A DNA stretch of 64,000 bases, taken from contig JAIXMF010000023.1 of assembly GCA_025201365.1 (NCBI GenBank), positions 62,001 through 126,000 on the forward strand, written 5' to 3'. Origin of the DNA: Syncephalis plumigaleata. Taxonomy: Eukaryota > Zoopagomycota > Zoopagomycetes > Zoopagales > Piptocephalidaceae. The notes under the pieces are model-generated. The model searched no databases and was not told the origin of the DNA. It saw nothing but the letters and a program-made list of their open reading frames with translations. This document shows positions 13,505-25,951 of this stretch, piece after piece. The translations under genes were made by a program, and so were the position numbers. The stretch's first letter is position 1. Every line of letters starts with the position of its first letter.

Positions 13505-15695
13505 ATGGGTAAACTAAAGAAGAAGGGAAAGTCGGGAGCCGCCGTCAAATACATTACGCGTAATCAGGCATTGAAGAAGTTGCAAGTGACACTAGCCGAT
13601 TTCCGGTAAGTCTTGTTTTACATAGTGTATGCACTAGAATAGCCATTATTGACATGCTGCCACTATCGCTAGTCGTATCTGTATCATCAAGGGTGTGTAT
13701 CCACGCGAGCCCAAGAATAAGAAGAAGGCCAATCAAGGATCGACAGCACAGCGTACCTTCTACTATTATAAGGATATTCAGTATTTGCTGCACGAGCCGC
13801 TTCTGAATCATTTCCGCGATCATAAAGCACATCTACGCAAGATAACGCGTGCATTAGCCAAGAAGAACCTTTCGCGGCTCGATCACTTCGCGATAATCGT
13901 CCCACCTATTCATTGCATCATATTGTTCGTGAACGGTAAGCACCTATTATAATGACTTATGTATCTATATTATATTATATAATATATTGCTTGATTGATA
14001 TAGCTATCCAAGTTTCATCGATGCTTTACGTGATCTGGATGACGCACTTTGTCTGCTCTTTTTATTCGCCACCTTCCCGGTGAACGACAAGATTAAGGCG
14101 CCACTAGTCGAGGAGTGTCAACGATTAACCGCGGAATTCCAACATTATGTCATGCGTGCCAAGTGTATTCGCAAAGTATTCCTTTCCATCAAGGGTATCT
14201 ATTATCAGGCGGAAATTAAAGGGCAGCCTATTACTTGGCTTGTACCGTATCAATTCGTGCAACAGGTACTTACATACTATCGACTATATGTATAATAGCT
14301 AACATGCATGCTACTCGATTAGATTCCAGGCGATGTGGATTTACGTGTCATGCTAACCTTCTTGGAATTCTATCGTACACTCATTGGCTTCGTCAACTAT
14401 CGCTTGTACAATGAGTTGAATTTGGTATACCCGCCCAAGATTGATTACGCTAAAGTGGCAGAAGGTGCCGAGGTTGATGCGCTACAGATTGAATCAAAGC
14501 TGTTTGACTGGTCGAAACATGCTACAATAACCGAGGAACAGAAGGATGTAACGATGTCTACCGAAGCAGAGGCCACGACCAAATCAGATATGGTAAGCAT
14601 GACTAGAGATTACTGTAAGGAATAGCTAATAATCAAGCATAATAATAATAATTAGATTGAAGCATCTCAAAAACGAATGGAATCATTGTCGGCGAAACTA
14701 TCCGATATCACTCAAGCGGACAAGAATGCCGATGTCGATGCTGACGATCAAGCGATGGAAGATGACACTGCCACGGAACAAACATCCATGGAGACGTTTG
14801 CCGCTCCTGAGGCAGCAGGCGAGGAAGGTGATGTGGCAAGCCATTAGTCTTGACGGGTGCCAATCTGCACGGTCAAGATCGTGGCCAACTATTTGCCAAG
14901 TGTATTTTCTACCTATCTCGCGAGGTGCCACGTAACACGATGGAATTTGTCATTCGATCATGTGGCGGTCAAGTAGGCTGGGATCCCATCTTGGGTGCTG
15001 GCTCGCACATTAACGAGAATGATGATCGAGTCACGCATCATATCAGCGATCGACCCAATCCAGACCGATCCTTCTATGGTCGTAGCTACGTACAACCGCA
15101 ATGGGTATACGATTGCGTCAATGCAGGCAAATTGTTGGATACCGAGAACTACGCACCAGGTGCTACATTGCCTGCTCATTTATCGCCATTCGTCAAATAC
15201 GAAGCCGGCGATTACGTGCCCGCGGAAGCTCGTCTACTCGATGAGACATTGGCTCAGGATGAATCGAAGCATATCACGGCCGGTGCATCCAGTGATGATG
15301 AGGTAGGAATCTATATATATATATATTACATTCACATCTATCATACTAATAATATCTGTACAGGAACAACACCAGATGGAATTGGAAGCAGAAGCAGCTG
15401 GTATCAATTATTCAGAGTATCAATCGGAAGCGGCATCATCTACGGCTGCCGCCAAGAAGAAGGCAGCATCAGCATTGATGGCGGAACAAGAGAAACAGAA
15501 GATGGCCACCATCATGATGTCCAAGAAGGATCGTCAATTGTATTCAAGCATACGTCAGGAACAAGTAAAGAAGGAAGCCAAGGTAAGTAGCAGTAGTTTA
15601 CATTTATTATTTACTATGATAATTCTAACATAATATACATCTTATAGGCTCGACGATTACAACGCAAGAAAGATGCGCTACAAGCAAAACCATAA
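13505..15695 (+). CDS. PES1: Pescadillo homologue, 60S ribosome biogenesis factor
   Basis: It starts [20 protein letters not shown] and shows the pescadillo N-terminal domain: [42 protein letters not shown] and [19 protein letters not shown] domain follows ([19 protein letters not shown]...GGQVGWDP, ending [14 protein letters not shown]). The C terminus is charged and coiled ([20 protein letters not shown]). It acts with BOP1 and WDR12 in PeBoW during 27S pre-rRNA processing; WDR12 is at 30.3 kb here. Two apparent one-base losses break the frame. One is near 13,862, where the family sequence resumes as [19 protein letters not shown]. The other is near 14,835, just before the BRCT ([12 protein letters not shown]). 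In an essential gene both are more likely sequence errors than real mutations. Confidence 0.92.
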
Positions 15696-15911
15696 ATCAA
15701 CCATTATACGGTCTAATCACATTCATAGGAATACAAATGTGGATCAAGAATATTAAACGTAGTAATAATGTAGCAGTTGCGAATAAACATAAATTAAACA
15801 CTACATGGTTTACCTTTTGGTTAACGTTGTTAACCTTCTGTTTCATTACTAATAAGTAATGGTTATGATAATACGTATTTAGATGTGATGATGTACAATA
15901 CGGTCAAGTTG

Positions 15912-16232
15912 TTATTTGTTGTTTGGTTCTTCATTTCTTGAATGTCTAGAAGTAATGACACTTTGATGTAGTTGTGTTGGAACACCGTTTCCATTACGAA
16001 TACTGAGAATAATCTGAATAACATTCAGACATGCTGCCATATCCCGATTCCATACACGATACTCGAATCCTTTACCATTCATGTCATCTTTACAATTCTG
16101 ATGTGTGCATCTAATAGAATAATGAATTAGTATATTGTTATAGATTGTACTCATATTAAGAAGGCATGACAAGTGACAATAGGATATCTCGTCAATGAGA
16201 ATACTTGAACACCATGCTTCATTGTTATCCAC
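15912..16232 (-). pseudogene. Fanzor (eukaryotic TnpB) C-terminal remnant
   Basis: The minus strand encodes CTHQNCKDDMNGKGFEYRVW, then NRDMAACLNVIQIILSIRNG and a short Ser/Asn tail. This matches the last exon of the larger copy (RCTHQTCNK, WNRDMAACLNFIQIIRSVRK). It includes the second zinc-finger Cys pair and the RuvC-III aspartate. Both copies carry an intron at the same place, ending in TTCTATTAG / TTTTATTAG before ATGCACACATC. The upstream catalytic parts (RuvC-I, RuvC-II) are absent, so only about 320 bases remain. It cannot encode an active nuclease alone. Confidence 0.75.
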
Positions 16233-16321
16233 ACTTGCGTATGATTTATTTGTGTATTCTTGATTAAAATAACGTCATCGTATTTCTCTACCCCTTATTG
16301 TCTTTCTTATTCCATTCCACT

Positions 16322-17920
16322 ATGTCTACTACTACCTACTGAAGTATCGAGTAATTCCAACTCGTCTTGTAGATTACTAGAGTGTCTGAATACTCTTCCA
16401 TCTCATGACCAGCGTGTCTTCCGTAGTCTACTTGGTCATATCGAATTAGTGCGTTTATCAGCATGTTGTCGCTCGTTAAGAAGCAGTATTCGAAATGACC
16501 AATATTATGGCAACAATATACCATAGGGATTTCCTATCGGGAGCCTATTATGATAAAGAAATGGATTTGTATTGTGGTGTATACGCACGGATGTCAACAA
16601 TTCATGTACATCGGATAAACGAGCCGATCTACTAAAGAATGTGGACTGGTACAACACATATCGTCGACGAGTGAGTACCGAGAATAATTGGCGATATGGA
16701 CGATGCAATACCACGCGTATCGACATGGAACAGGACGGGCGTGAATTAAATTATAACGCAGAGACTGCGTATAATAGCTTAATTATCGTACAACAAAGTC
16801 GCTCAGACGATACACCGAGTCATTATTATAGTTTAGAATACTTGCCACATCAAATCTTAGATCAGACAATAATACTGTGTATAGCAGTACGCTATCGACA
16901 TCGCCAAACATTCTTCGCTGGTAGTGGTAATGAACTCAGTATATTCATGTCTTGGGTGACCATTACATAGCCGCAATTCCTAGTGCAATCGAGAGCGATA
17001 CCAACTATAATGTAAGGATACTTTCTCGAAAGTATGGCGGTGTTTTCACTACATTCTATGCTCCAGGACGATATGAAGTGACGACAATCGAGGGGAAATG
17101 GATATTATTAGTACATAAACCAAAAAGATTCTACGGAATCTCGCCATATTGTAAATGTAAGCGTAATAATTGTACAACGATGCCATATAACTAGTACTAA
17201 TACTCAATACACTCAGCTGGTATAATAGTATTCGATATAGATAATAGTATCATGTGTCCAGGAAGCATTGATGATACATGGAATACGGCATGTTTCTACA
17301 AAACAACCAATGATACAGCAATGGTATACACGGCAAGACTAGTCAAAGATGATGATGTGAATCGTATTGAATGGGCATTATACCAATTCTCGAGCAATAA
17401 TCCTGTTGTACAATTGCGAAATGGCTGGTTTCATCTACCTGAAGGGAGTATGGCTATGTCAGTATTTGCGCGTAATTCATACAATTCGCATACGGTTCTC
17501 AAATTGTATGGTAATCCTTATTACGATGTATCCATAATTCATAGTGTAGCATCCAATAGCCAAAGCCATACTCCACATAATTGCTGCACTATATCTAATC
17601 ATCATATACCTATACCATTGCTAAGGGCTGGGTACAAGTATTCAAATGATAATTATAAACCAACAAAAGTATGGACAGATTTATCCTACAATGACGACCA
17701 AGCATTACAAATGCCGGGTACAATTTTCATCAGACATATCATTGGAGATCTCTATATTTTGGATGTAAGAAATCATCATTATGTATACAATCGACTGCTT
17801 GTAGACCTCAATACAAAAGAGATAATACGCAAATTGGAAGCACCAACCAAGATATGGAGATTGCCTAATTATGCAATGGTTGGCATGCTATGTAATCCTA
17901 TAACAGTCGTGTGCAAATAA
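16322..17920 (+). CDS. F-box protein, frame interrupted
   Basis: The N terminus has an F-box: LLECLNTLPSHDQRVFRSL, then LVRLSACCRSLRSSIRND, followed by the common post-F-box pattern with WYNTYRRRV and ENNWRYG. The remaining ~400 residues contain beta-rich segments (for example RIEWALYQFSSNNPVV and IGDLYILDVRNHHYVYN), suggestive of a C-terminal propeller. F-box proteins link substrates to SCF ubiquitin ligases through Skp1. The frame is broken several times: near 16,340, near 16,525 (where the frame continues as HRDFLSGAYYDKEMDLY), near 16,965 and around 17,190. It is either a decaying gene or hit by the same base losses seen in housekeeping genes. It lies inside the putative Fanzor element, so it may be cargo or a host gene bracketed by chance. 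Confidence 0.5.
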
Positions 17921-18318
17921 TAGAAGAGTATGGCGAATTGTAACAAGCATCAATAAACCATACTATATTGTTATTGATAACATTAGAGCGCAACATGTTT
18001 CTATTAACTAATAATGAGGAATAGCTATTATTTATTATCACTAATCGTAATATGATATCGCGATCATTAACATGTCCCTCAACTGCTAGGGCAATGACAA
18101 CTACTCAATAATAATAATAGCAATGTGATAGTGGTGTTAACAATTGTGTTAATCTATTATAATAAACAGCAAAAGTTAAGGCTAACAGCGCTAATTGGAT
18201 GGAAATGCTCTGTAGCTATTCTTCATCTCATAATGTATTAATTTATCAACAAATCAAATGATACGTGTATTACGTCGTTACTCCCTTCACTGTTCTTATA
18301 CTTTTTACTATATTCAAC

Positions 18319-19260
18319 ATGAATCCAGAAGAAGACACGCAATGGAATGATATTCTACGAGCACACGGTATTATTCCGCCTAAGGTAGAGGAGAAGGAGG
18401 TGTCCGACGAGGAAGTGGAGACGATGGACGAGCAACGTACACGTCAGTTGGACGCTGTACTGTTAGATGAACTTGACACGCTTGATGATGAAGGTTTTGC
18501 CGATGATCACTTCCTTGAAGCTTATCGGTAAGTGTATAATAGCGACTATATACACGCGTGCACACACTCCTGCCTATATACCTAGTTAGCTAATACTCTT
18601 TCGCGTATAAATAATAGTCGACAACGTATGGCGGAAATAAAGACGCAAGCGGAGAAAGAGCGGTTTGGCACGCTGGTACAAATAAGCGAGCCCGACTTTG
18701 TTCGCGAGGTGACCGAGGCCAGTAAAGATGCCTGGGTAGTCGTGCATCTCTTCCAGAACAGGTAGCAGTAATAATAACAATAGTAGCAGTAGTGCGTATG
18801 ATGTTTCATCTACTTATACAATGATATGTATACTAGTTTGCCATTATGTCGTCTACTTAATGAGCGATTAACCCATTTGGCGGCCAAATACCGAGCAACC
18901 AAGTTCGTCAAGATTATCTCTACCGATTGTATTCGTAATTATCCCGATCGTAATTTGCCTACATTGCTGATTTATGGTCGTGGTGATATGCAGCAACAAT
19001 TTGTAGGTGTATCCCAACTGGGTGGTCCTCAATTAGATATAAAAAGTATGAATAGCGCTGTAACAATCTCACTCTAGTATGACTAATATACCAATACTAT
19101 TATTATGTCTACACTAGAATTGGAACGTATTTTAGAACAAGTTGGTGCATTAACCATTAAGAATACTAGTATCAATCGCGAAGAAGATGAAGAAGATCAA
19201 GAAGACTATAACAATCGAAATAAGAGTGATGATGATGATGATTACGATGAGTTTGATTAA
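18319..19260 (+). CDS. PLP2: Phosducin-like protein (PDCL3/Plp2 type)
   Basis: The start MNPEEDTQWNDILRAHGIIP matches the PDCL2/PDCL3/Plp2 helical N terminus. A thioredoxin-like domain follows: ISEPDFVREVTEASKDAWVV, VHLFQN, PLCRLLNERLTHLAAKY, KFVKIISTDCIRNYPD and LPTLLIYGRGDMQ. An acidic tail (EEDEEDQEDY...DDDDDYDEFD) ends the protein. The catalytic CxxC of true thioredoxins is absent, as expected for this family. Plp2 is a cytosolic co-factor of the CCT/TRiC chaperonin in actin/tubulin folding and is essential in yeast. Four exons join in frame. The stop is only 32 bases from the convergent EMC3 stop. Confidence 0.9.
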
Positions 19261-19291
19261 GTTTATTATGTTTAACAACGTAATCAATGAA

Positions 19292-20512
19292 TTATACACG
19301 ATATTTCTTTAAAATACGCTTCTCTACATTCTGTAACTCCCATCGATGTACTGTCAATTCGAGATTCTCCTTTTCAGCCAGGAAAAGCTTGTTGAAATCC
19401 TGCGGTTGACCAGGCTGTCCCATGCCCATGCCCATGCCACCCATCGCTTGCATATCTCGCATGCCATCGGCAGCTTATAATCAACAAGGAATACGTTATT
19501 GCAATGTCATGGTATAACACATCTAATAGCTTACCGTTATCTTCTCCCAAAATAATATTGAAAATACTACGTAAACCAAATAGATTGAGGAAATACCAGG
19601 AGAGTGATGATACCCATGCTACATCCATTTCTGACGTATTAATACCTCGTTGCAACATACTCTTGAAGCGTAATGTCAAAGGAAATGGTAGCTTAACTAC
19701 AAGATAGACGCTGGTTATTATCACAACACAACAGACTATTCTACTATCCTATTGTCTACATTACTTACTAAGTACGAATCCAGAAAAGAAATAGTTTACC
19801 CAGCCCATAATGACAGTTTGAGGTATAATCATTGCTAATGGAGAGAAAGAGTAAGCGCGACTACTCTTCTAGTATTCATCATCTATTGTCTATATAGCTT
19901 ACCCATATTCTTTTTCATGCCGTCCATCATCACTTCCATACCAGCAGGATCTGTCATAGGATTAGATGTTCCTGTGGTTGCACCGGCATTCTTTAGATAA
20001 ACACCATCCTCGTATGCTTTGCATAGAAATGTTTTACGTTGATTAAAGGATGCCAATGGCAAATGATTTGCTGAAGTACGTAGGGCGACACCGCGAGCCA
20101 GTGCTTTCCTGTATATTTACATGGATTGCCTATTGATTAGTAGATAAATAAACGAATTAGTATACAGTATCACTTACGTCTCCTTTACCGCCTTTATCTT
20201 GGCCTTGGGTGGTTCTCCACTGATGAGCAATGTCACTTGATGACGTAGAACACCCACCATAATCATCACCACCATAATGGGAATAAGTACCCAATCACGA
20301 ATGGCTAAGAACAAGGAATGAATACCGTGTAATAGTAGTGAGTATTATCTGCAATAGTGTGGCTGTTTCTATCAGCGTGTAATAGTAGTGCTAGTAACTT
20401 ACCTGGATCAAGATACATTGACTGACTACTTGTACAATATCAATCAATGAGTATCGTGTCTATATTCAATAGTATATAGCTCAACAACCACTTACCTATC
20501 AAGAATCGACAT
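19292..20512 (-). CDS. EMC3: ER membrane protein complex subunit 3
   Basis: Six or so exons start with MSILDR at 20,512. The protein shows [20 protein letters not shown] and [12 protein letters not shown] (first membrane segment), [65 protein letters not shown] and [18 protein letters not shown], then NIILGEDN. All are hallmarks of the EMC3/Get1/YidC superfamily member EMC3. It forms the membrane-insertase core of EMC, which inserts tail-anchored and multipass proteins. Length (~260 residues) is as expected. The gene is tail-to-tail with PLP2. Confidence 0.95.
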
Positions 20513-20848
20513 TGTGATAATAGAAGCAATAGTAGTAACAACTAGATAAGCTTAACCAATTAGTCCTAGTGATCTGCGTGGCAATACAATAATAACACGA
20601 ATAGAGCAAGAAGAGGTATGATATGTGTACGTGTTTAGGCAAACAACAATGTTAGCCATAGTTTATCCGTAATTGATATTATAGTTGTTTGTTCACTTGC
20701 TTCGTTTTCCCCGACACTCCACTCCTCCTTTCTCTCTCTCTCTCTATTTCTCTCCCTCGCTCTATTTCCTCTTCTTTTGTCCGTTCGTTTACTGTCTTTT
20801 TCCCTCTTGACAGCTCGGTCAATTGAACTATTTTGGTTTCTATTCAAT

Positions 20849-23800
20849 ATGGACACAGCGATTGCGGCCAATGAGGAAAAAGTAGTACCGCCTGCGGCAT
20901 TATGTCGAACCACGTCAATGCGGTCGGCTACGTCGCTTGTATCCAGTATGGGATCAAGTGACGACGGAGCACCATTTAGCAATCAATTGGCGGCCTACGA
21001 ATTACAAGAAGTCATTGGTAAATATCTCGTGCAAAGTCGACATCTAGTATAACTAGTAACTACTGCTACTACTACTTCGTGGATGCGATTATTGTTATTT
21101 GTATACTTGTCACGTCCATCAGTGAGTTAGTCAGTACTAGTTATACTAGAGATTCTACTTGAGTATGCGTGTGTGTGTGTGTGTGTTACTAACGTGCACT
21201 ACCTATTCTTTTGACTATTTACTCTCTCGTCATTGTTGTAATAGGTTTTGGTGCCTCTGCCATGGTGTACTCTGCTACATTTAAACCGGATGGTCGAAGA
21301 GTAGCGGTGAAAATCATTGATTTAGACGCGTTCGAGCGTACACAAATCGATCAATTACGGGTAAGCTAATAATAATAATAACAATGATATGGCTACGCTA
21401 TACAGTAATAGTAACAATGTACTTTATGACTATAATTGATTCTATACCACGAACTATTGTAATTAGCGAGAAATTCAAAATCTTTCCCTATGTCGTCATC
21501 CGAATGTATTACGTACTTATGGTTCATTTGTGGATAACACTAAACTGTATATTGTTACACCTTATTTGGCAGGAGGTAAGTAATCATTGTCATTTATCTC
21601 ATGTCATGGTAAGGAATAGTTATTAATATATTATATACCATATACCATATATATATATATATAGGCTCATGTTTGGATATCATGAGATATGCTCATCCTG
21701 ATGGATTTGAGGAATCGACTGTTGCTACCATACTAAAACAGGCATTGTCAGGGCTGGTCTACATGCATCGTCAGGGATTCATTCATCGGTAATACTTGTT
21801 GATTCATGTTTGAAACGGCAAACATTATAGCTGTAGATTTATTCGTGATTATTAGAGATGTAAAAGCTGGCAATATGCTGCTAGACAATGATGGCACGGT
21901 CATGCTGGCTGATTTCGGGGTTAGTTCATCTCTAATGGAGACTGGCGAACGTCGATGCCAACGGAAAACATTTGTTGGTACGCCATGCTGGATGGCACCG
22001 GAAGTAATGGAACAAGTAAGTAAGCTATGATAGATTATCATTATCAATCATTATAACCACGTCCATTTCTATGTATATCTATATCTCTATGTATATCTAG
22101 TCACCATATGATACAAAAGCCGATATCTGGTCATTCGGTATTACATGTCTGGAATTGGCTACGGGCAATGCACCCTATGCTAAATATCCACCCTTGAAGG
22201 TGAGTGGAATGAATGGCACGCTATAGTATACACGTAGAGTATAACTGAATGATACCATCATTAGGTATTGATGCTTACACTTAATAATGATCCACCTACA
22301 TTGGATCGTGACAAGACTCGACACAAGTACTCGCGTACATTCAAGGATCTAATCGATCTGTGTTTGCAAAAAGATCCCACTAAACGGTATGTTATAAGTT
22401 GCCGGATATCATTGCTTATAGGAGAGTATAATGATCAACTAATATCAACTATGGATTGTATGATAGACCAAGTGCCGAGAAACTATTACAGCATAGCTTT
22501 TTCACTAAAGCCAAAAAACCACAACATATCTGTGCCAGCTTACTAAAGGGATTGGCTCCATTGGAGACTCGTCAACTAAAAGGTAGATAAACTATACTAG
22601 TATTAATGATGACTAGTAATGAACACTAATCATTATTATAACGTATTTAGCACCCTCTCAAAAGCAGCAAGCATACAAAGATCTGTATCATGGGATTTCT
22701 CCGAGGATAAGCCGTACCTTGAAGATACAGATGAGACTGGAGAACATCTATCAGAGGAATCTCGTATCAAAGGTGTTCGATTTGATTCGAATGCCCATCA
22801 GCTTTTTGTAAATTCATCATCATCATCTAATGAAGCTACTAAAGAGAAAAAAGGGCGATTTCTCATTAATGCAGATGATGACGATGAAGATGAAGATGAA
22901 GGCAATGCAGGTGATCACAATCATCAGTCCTACATTGATATCGATCGACTGGCTAGTTCTATAGAGTTGAACTTGACGACATCCATGGAATTAATGCCAG
23001 ATGGAGATGGCAACAAGATTGTCAGTGTACAAAAAGGTCGATTCTCTGTTACAGAAGACTCGGATGATGACAACAATAACAACAACAATGACAGTAATAC
23101 GCATAATGACGAAGGTAGCAATAATCAGTCGCAACATCGTCGTAATCAAAGTCAAACCGTAGATAATTATCCTGTTCATTATAATAATCAAGGGAATCTT
23201 GTTAATAATCCTACTAATGAATTACTGTTATCCACAAGTGATATGCCTAAACCCGCCACTACCACCACCGCCACTACCGCACTCCATTCATCCCATCGAT
23301 TGTCAACTGATCTTGGTGAGTAATACTCTACCAATGTCTAGAGCTTTGTGTCATTCAATAAATTCTAATTGTTATTATGCTGATTATATTTATATATATG
23401 ACTATCACGGTCACTGTAATATGCTTATATCTCTGGTGTCGATGATCACTATTGCGATACCGTTGATTAAGCAGATGTCGTTGTCGCATCACTAGAGGCA
23501 TCATCCCGCGAATCGATCAGTCTATCAAGGCAGAATTCGAGTTCTAGCAATATACCACCAAGACCTAGACGATGGCACACGACCAGTGTACTGACCACCG
23601 ACCATGTCAGCTTACCCACGTTAAAGTATGATCAGCCAACAATTGATGCAGATAATCGCTCGGAGGTATCGAGTCAACTGGAGAGACGCGGTCGATTTGA
23701 AGTAACGAGCGATGACACTGAAGATGATTCAGGTAAGAATTACTCTAAATAATTGTATTGGATTATTACTTAATGATGGCGTATTATGTGACATGAATAG

Positions 23801-24462
23801 AGGCGCACATGTATCCAGCTGATGGTGTCTCGCTACCATCACCGACACACTCACCTATGCCACGCTACTACTCCTCTCTTTACTCGTCATCGACGCATGC
23901 TCACTCATCTATCGATCGGTCTCATCATCCCGATGACATGGCAGCAGTTGGTGTACAGGCACAGTTGGATGCACTTCATCGACAAGGCGAGATACAACGA
24001 GCCATGCTCGCCAACTTGTGCCAACAATTGGGCGTGAATCGCAGTAATGCAGACACGACCACGAATCGTGCCACTATAGATACATCGTCACCTTCTGTGC
24101 TGCTTTCTACACTAGTGAGTTGATGTATTATTATCACTATATTATAAGGTATATATATATATATATCACTAACGGTGACAATCTAGGCAACATTACAACA
24201 ACAACTCTCGGTAGCACTACAGGAGAATGTAGCATTACAATCGGAAAACTCACATTTACGTCGTGAGTTGGATCAAATAGAACAATTGGTCACACGCACA
24301 CGTTCCAGTTTATCGGTCAACACGCAATCACTAACCACAGCCAACTCGATATCCTCGCTTAATAACAATACTAGTAGCAGTTACAACAGTCCTAATCCGT
24401 TGCATCGATCATATCGTTCGAATCCATCGAATCCATCGAATCCATCTGATACACTAACATAG
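20849..24462 (+). CDS. OSR1/SPAK/Fray-like Ste20-family kinase
   Basis: It starts [17 protein letters not shown] (20,849) in a 5' leader full of TC repeats. Kinase motifs across nine short exons are [96 protein letters not shown] and the OSR1/Fray-typical [17 protein letters not shown] after the kinase lobe. [10 protein letters not shown] motif follows, resembling the post-kinase element of OSR1-type kinases. Two GRF[SE]VT repeats ([12 protein letters not shown] and [14 protein letters not shown]) come next, then a coiled coil ([18 protein letters not shown]) and a Ser/Asn tail. An apparent one-base loss lies near 22,655-22,670. OSR1/Fray kinases act in osmotic and ion-transport signalling; in fungi the role is little known. 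Confidence 0.85.
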
Positions 24463-24931
24463 TTGTAGTTGAGCTAAAAGTTCATATGAACATTGTCATT
24501 GAAGAGCAATGTCTTATTAGACGATGCTCCAGTGTTAATGAGTCGATTTGAATATGCGCGCGTATGTGTGCGTGTGCGTGTGGTATATGACTGATTGACG
24601 ATTACACTGTACACACCCTACTACATGTTCCCATTTTTATTATTAGAGAGAGTAATACTGACGCGTATTAATGTTGGTTATGTACTCGTATTTTGCTACT
24701 TGAATCCCCGGATATTTAATACTTTTACCTTTTTTTTGCTAAAACAATATTGTTACTTGAATGGTTACAATAAAAAAGATCCTGATACACCAATGAATTA
24801 CTATTGCAATTTGAATAGATTAATTGTTGTTCACATCATTTTATTAACATCAAAATGATAGTGGCAGTAGCAGTAGCAGTAGTTATACGTGCTTATCCGT
24901 ACATGAGTAGCACGTAGTATAAAACGGCTAT
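24463..24931. other. Convergent 3' region, nothing recognised
   Basis: The spacer lies between the stops of the kinase (+) and the DJ-1 gene (-). It contains TG repeats near 24,563-24,582, AATAAA near 24,769 and a GCAGTA triplet run (24,864-24,882). An 87-codon frame at 24,595-24,858 is AT-rich and unsupported. Confidence 0.35.
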
Positions 24932-25734
24932 TTAATCAATTAAACTGCTTCTACGTAGTTTATCCGCTGATTCCTTGCCAAGTAAATACTCGATAATGGC
25001 CATGGCAAATGGGAATGTAGTACCCGGAGCACGACTAGTGATGATATTCTTGTCGATGACGACACGCTCCTCGACGTATTCATAATCTGCAAATTCAGAC
25101 TTTACAGTAGGATAGGAGGTAATCCTACTACCCTTAGCAATACCTGATGCTGCCAATACCGTAGGGCCTAATGGATTCAATGGTTGAAAGAGATAGAAGA
25201 TTAGTAGTAGCGTGTTAGTTAACCATTTGATGCACCGCATCCTATAGAAGCAAATAGATTATTTACCAGCACAAATAAATGCAACTAATTTGCCGGCACT
25301 ATGATGTTGCTGAACAATCTGTTTGACTAGATCGCTAGAGGCCATAATCTTGCTGGGATCGAGACCGCCTGGTAGAATAACCGCATCGTATTCTCCTAAT
25401 ATATATGTATGTATGTATGTATAAGCATGATTAGGCCTAATAGTTCTATTTCTCTTACGACTATGTCTATAGTCTATTGGTAACTTCCTTCATCGCTTCC
25501 TCAGCCGTGGTGTCGCCACTATATTGATGCCCATATTGCACTGCACCGTGGTTGTTTCCGTGTGGACACTGGCCAGTGTGACGTGCACGCCAGCACGACG
25601 AAGCATTTCAACTGTTTTCTTCTTTGTTATTAAACGTGAACTCATCCAATTGGTAGTTACTTACGTGGCACGATAATCTCGCACGAGACACTGCCCTTCG
25701 TAATCAAATACAATGCTCGTTTGGTGGTAGCCAT
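24932..25734 (-). CDS. DJ-1/PfpI family protein
   Basis: It starts MATTKRALYLITKGSVSCEI, followed by VEMLRRAGVHVTLASV and VQCNMG, as in DJ-1/PARK7. Then come EYDAVILPGGLDPSKIMAS, VKQIVQQHHSAGKLVAFICA with the nucleophile-elbow cysteine, and GPTVLAASGIAKGSRITSYP. It ends with IITSRAPGTTFPFAMAIIEY before a short tail. The N-terminal Glu (SCEI) and the Cys are the conserved redox/glyoxalase residues. The family detoxifies methylglyoxal adducts and senses oxidative stress. Near 25,535 and at the exon edge near 25,475 single bases seem missing. The family pattern TTAEEAMKE(G)EYD is readable only by changing frame, again fitting base losses in the sequence. Confidence 0.85.
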
Positions 25735-25951
25735 AGTGATTTGACAACAGTAGGAAAACTTGAAATGAATAAGCAACAAGTAGAAAGGATAAGAAATGAA
25801 ATGGGTGATGACGTCAACGAAAAAGTGGTCATCAAATACCATCTAAGCTTTAGGAAACTGCCAAATCATTCAACACAAAGTGGTATGATTAATAATATCA
25901 CGGATGTAATGGTCAAAATATCACACATTTATTCAATAAATGAACCAGCCA

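Larger units (their letters stand above)
15801..18215. mobile_element. Short Fanzor-bearing TIR element, copy A
   Basis: The right end (18,131-18,215) matches the right end of copy B over about 85 bases: GTGTTAACAATTGTGTTAAT, then GCGCTAATTGGATGGAAAT and CTGTAG. The left end (15,801-15,846) starts CTACATGG and shares GTTAACCTTCTGTTT with copy B's left end (GTTAGCCTTCTGTTT). Between them lie a minus-strand Fanzor C-terminal remnant and a plus-strand F-box gene. The left TIR is clearly more diverged than the right. No transposase is recognised. The element sits about 105 bases after the PES1 stop. Exact ends and target duplication are uncertain. Confidence 0.5.
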
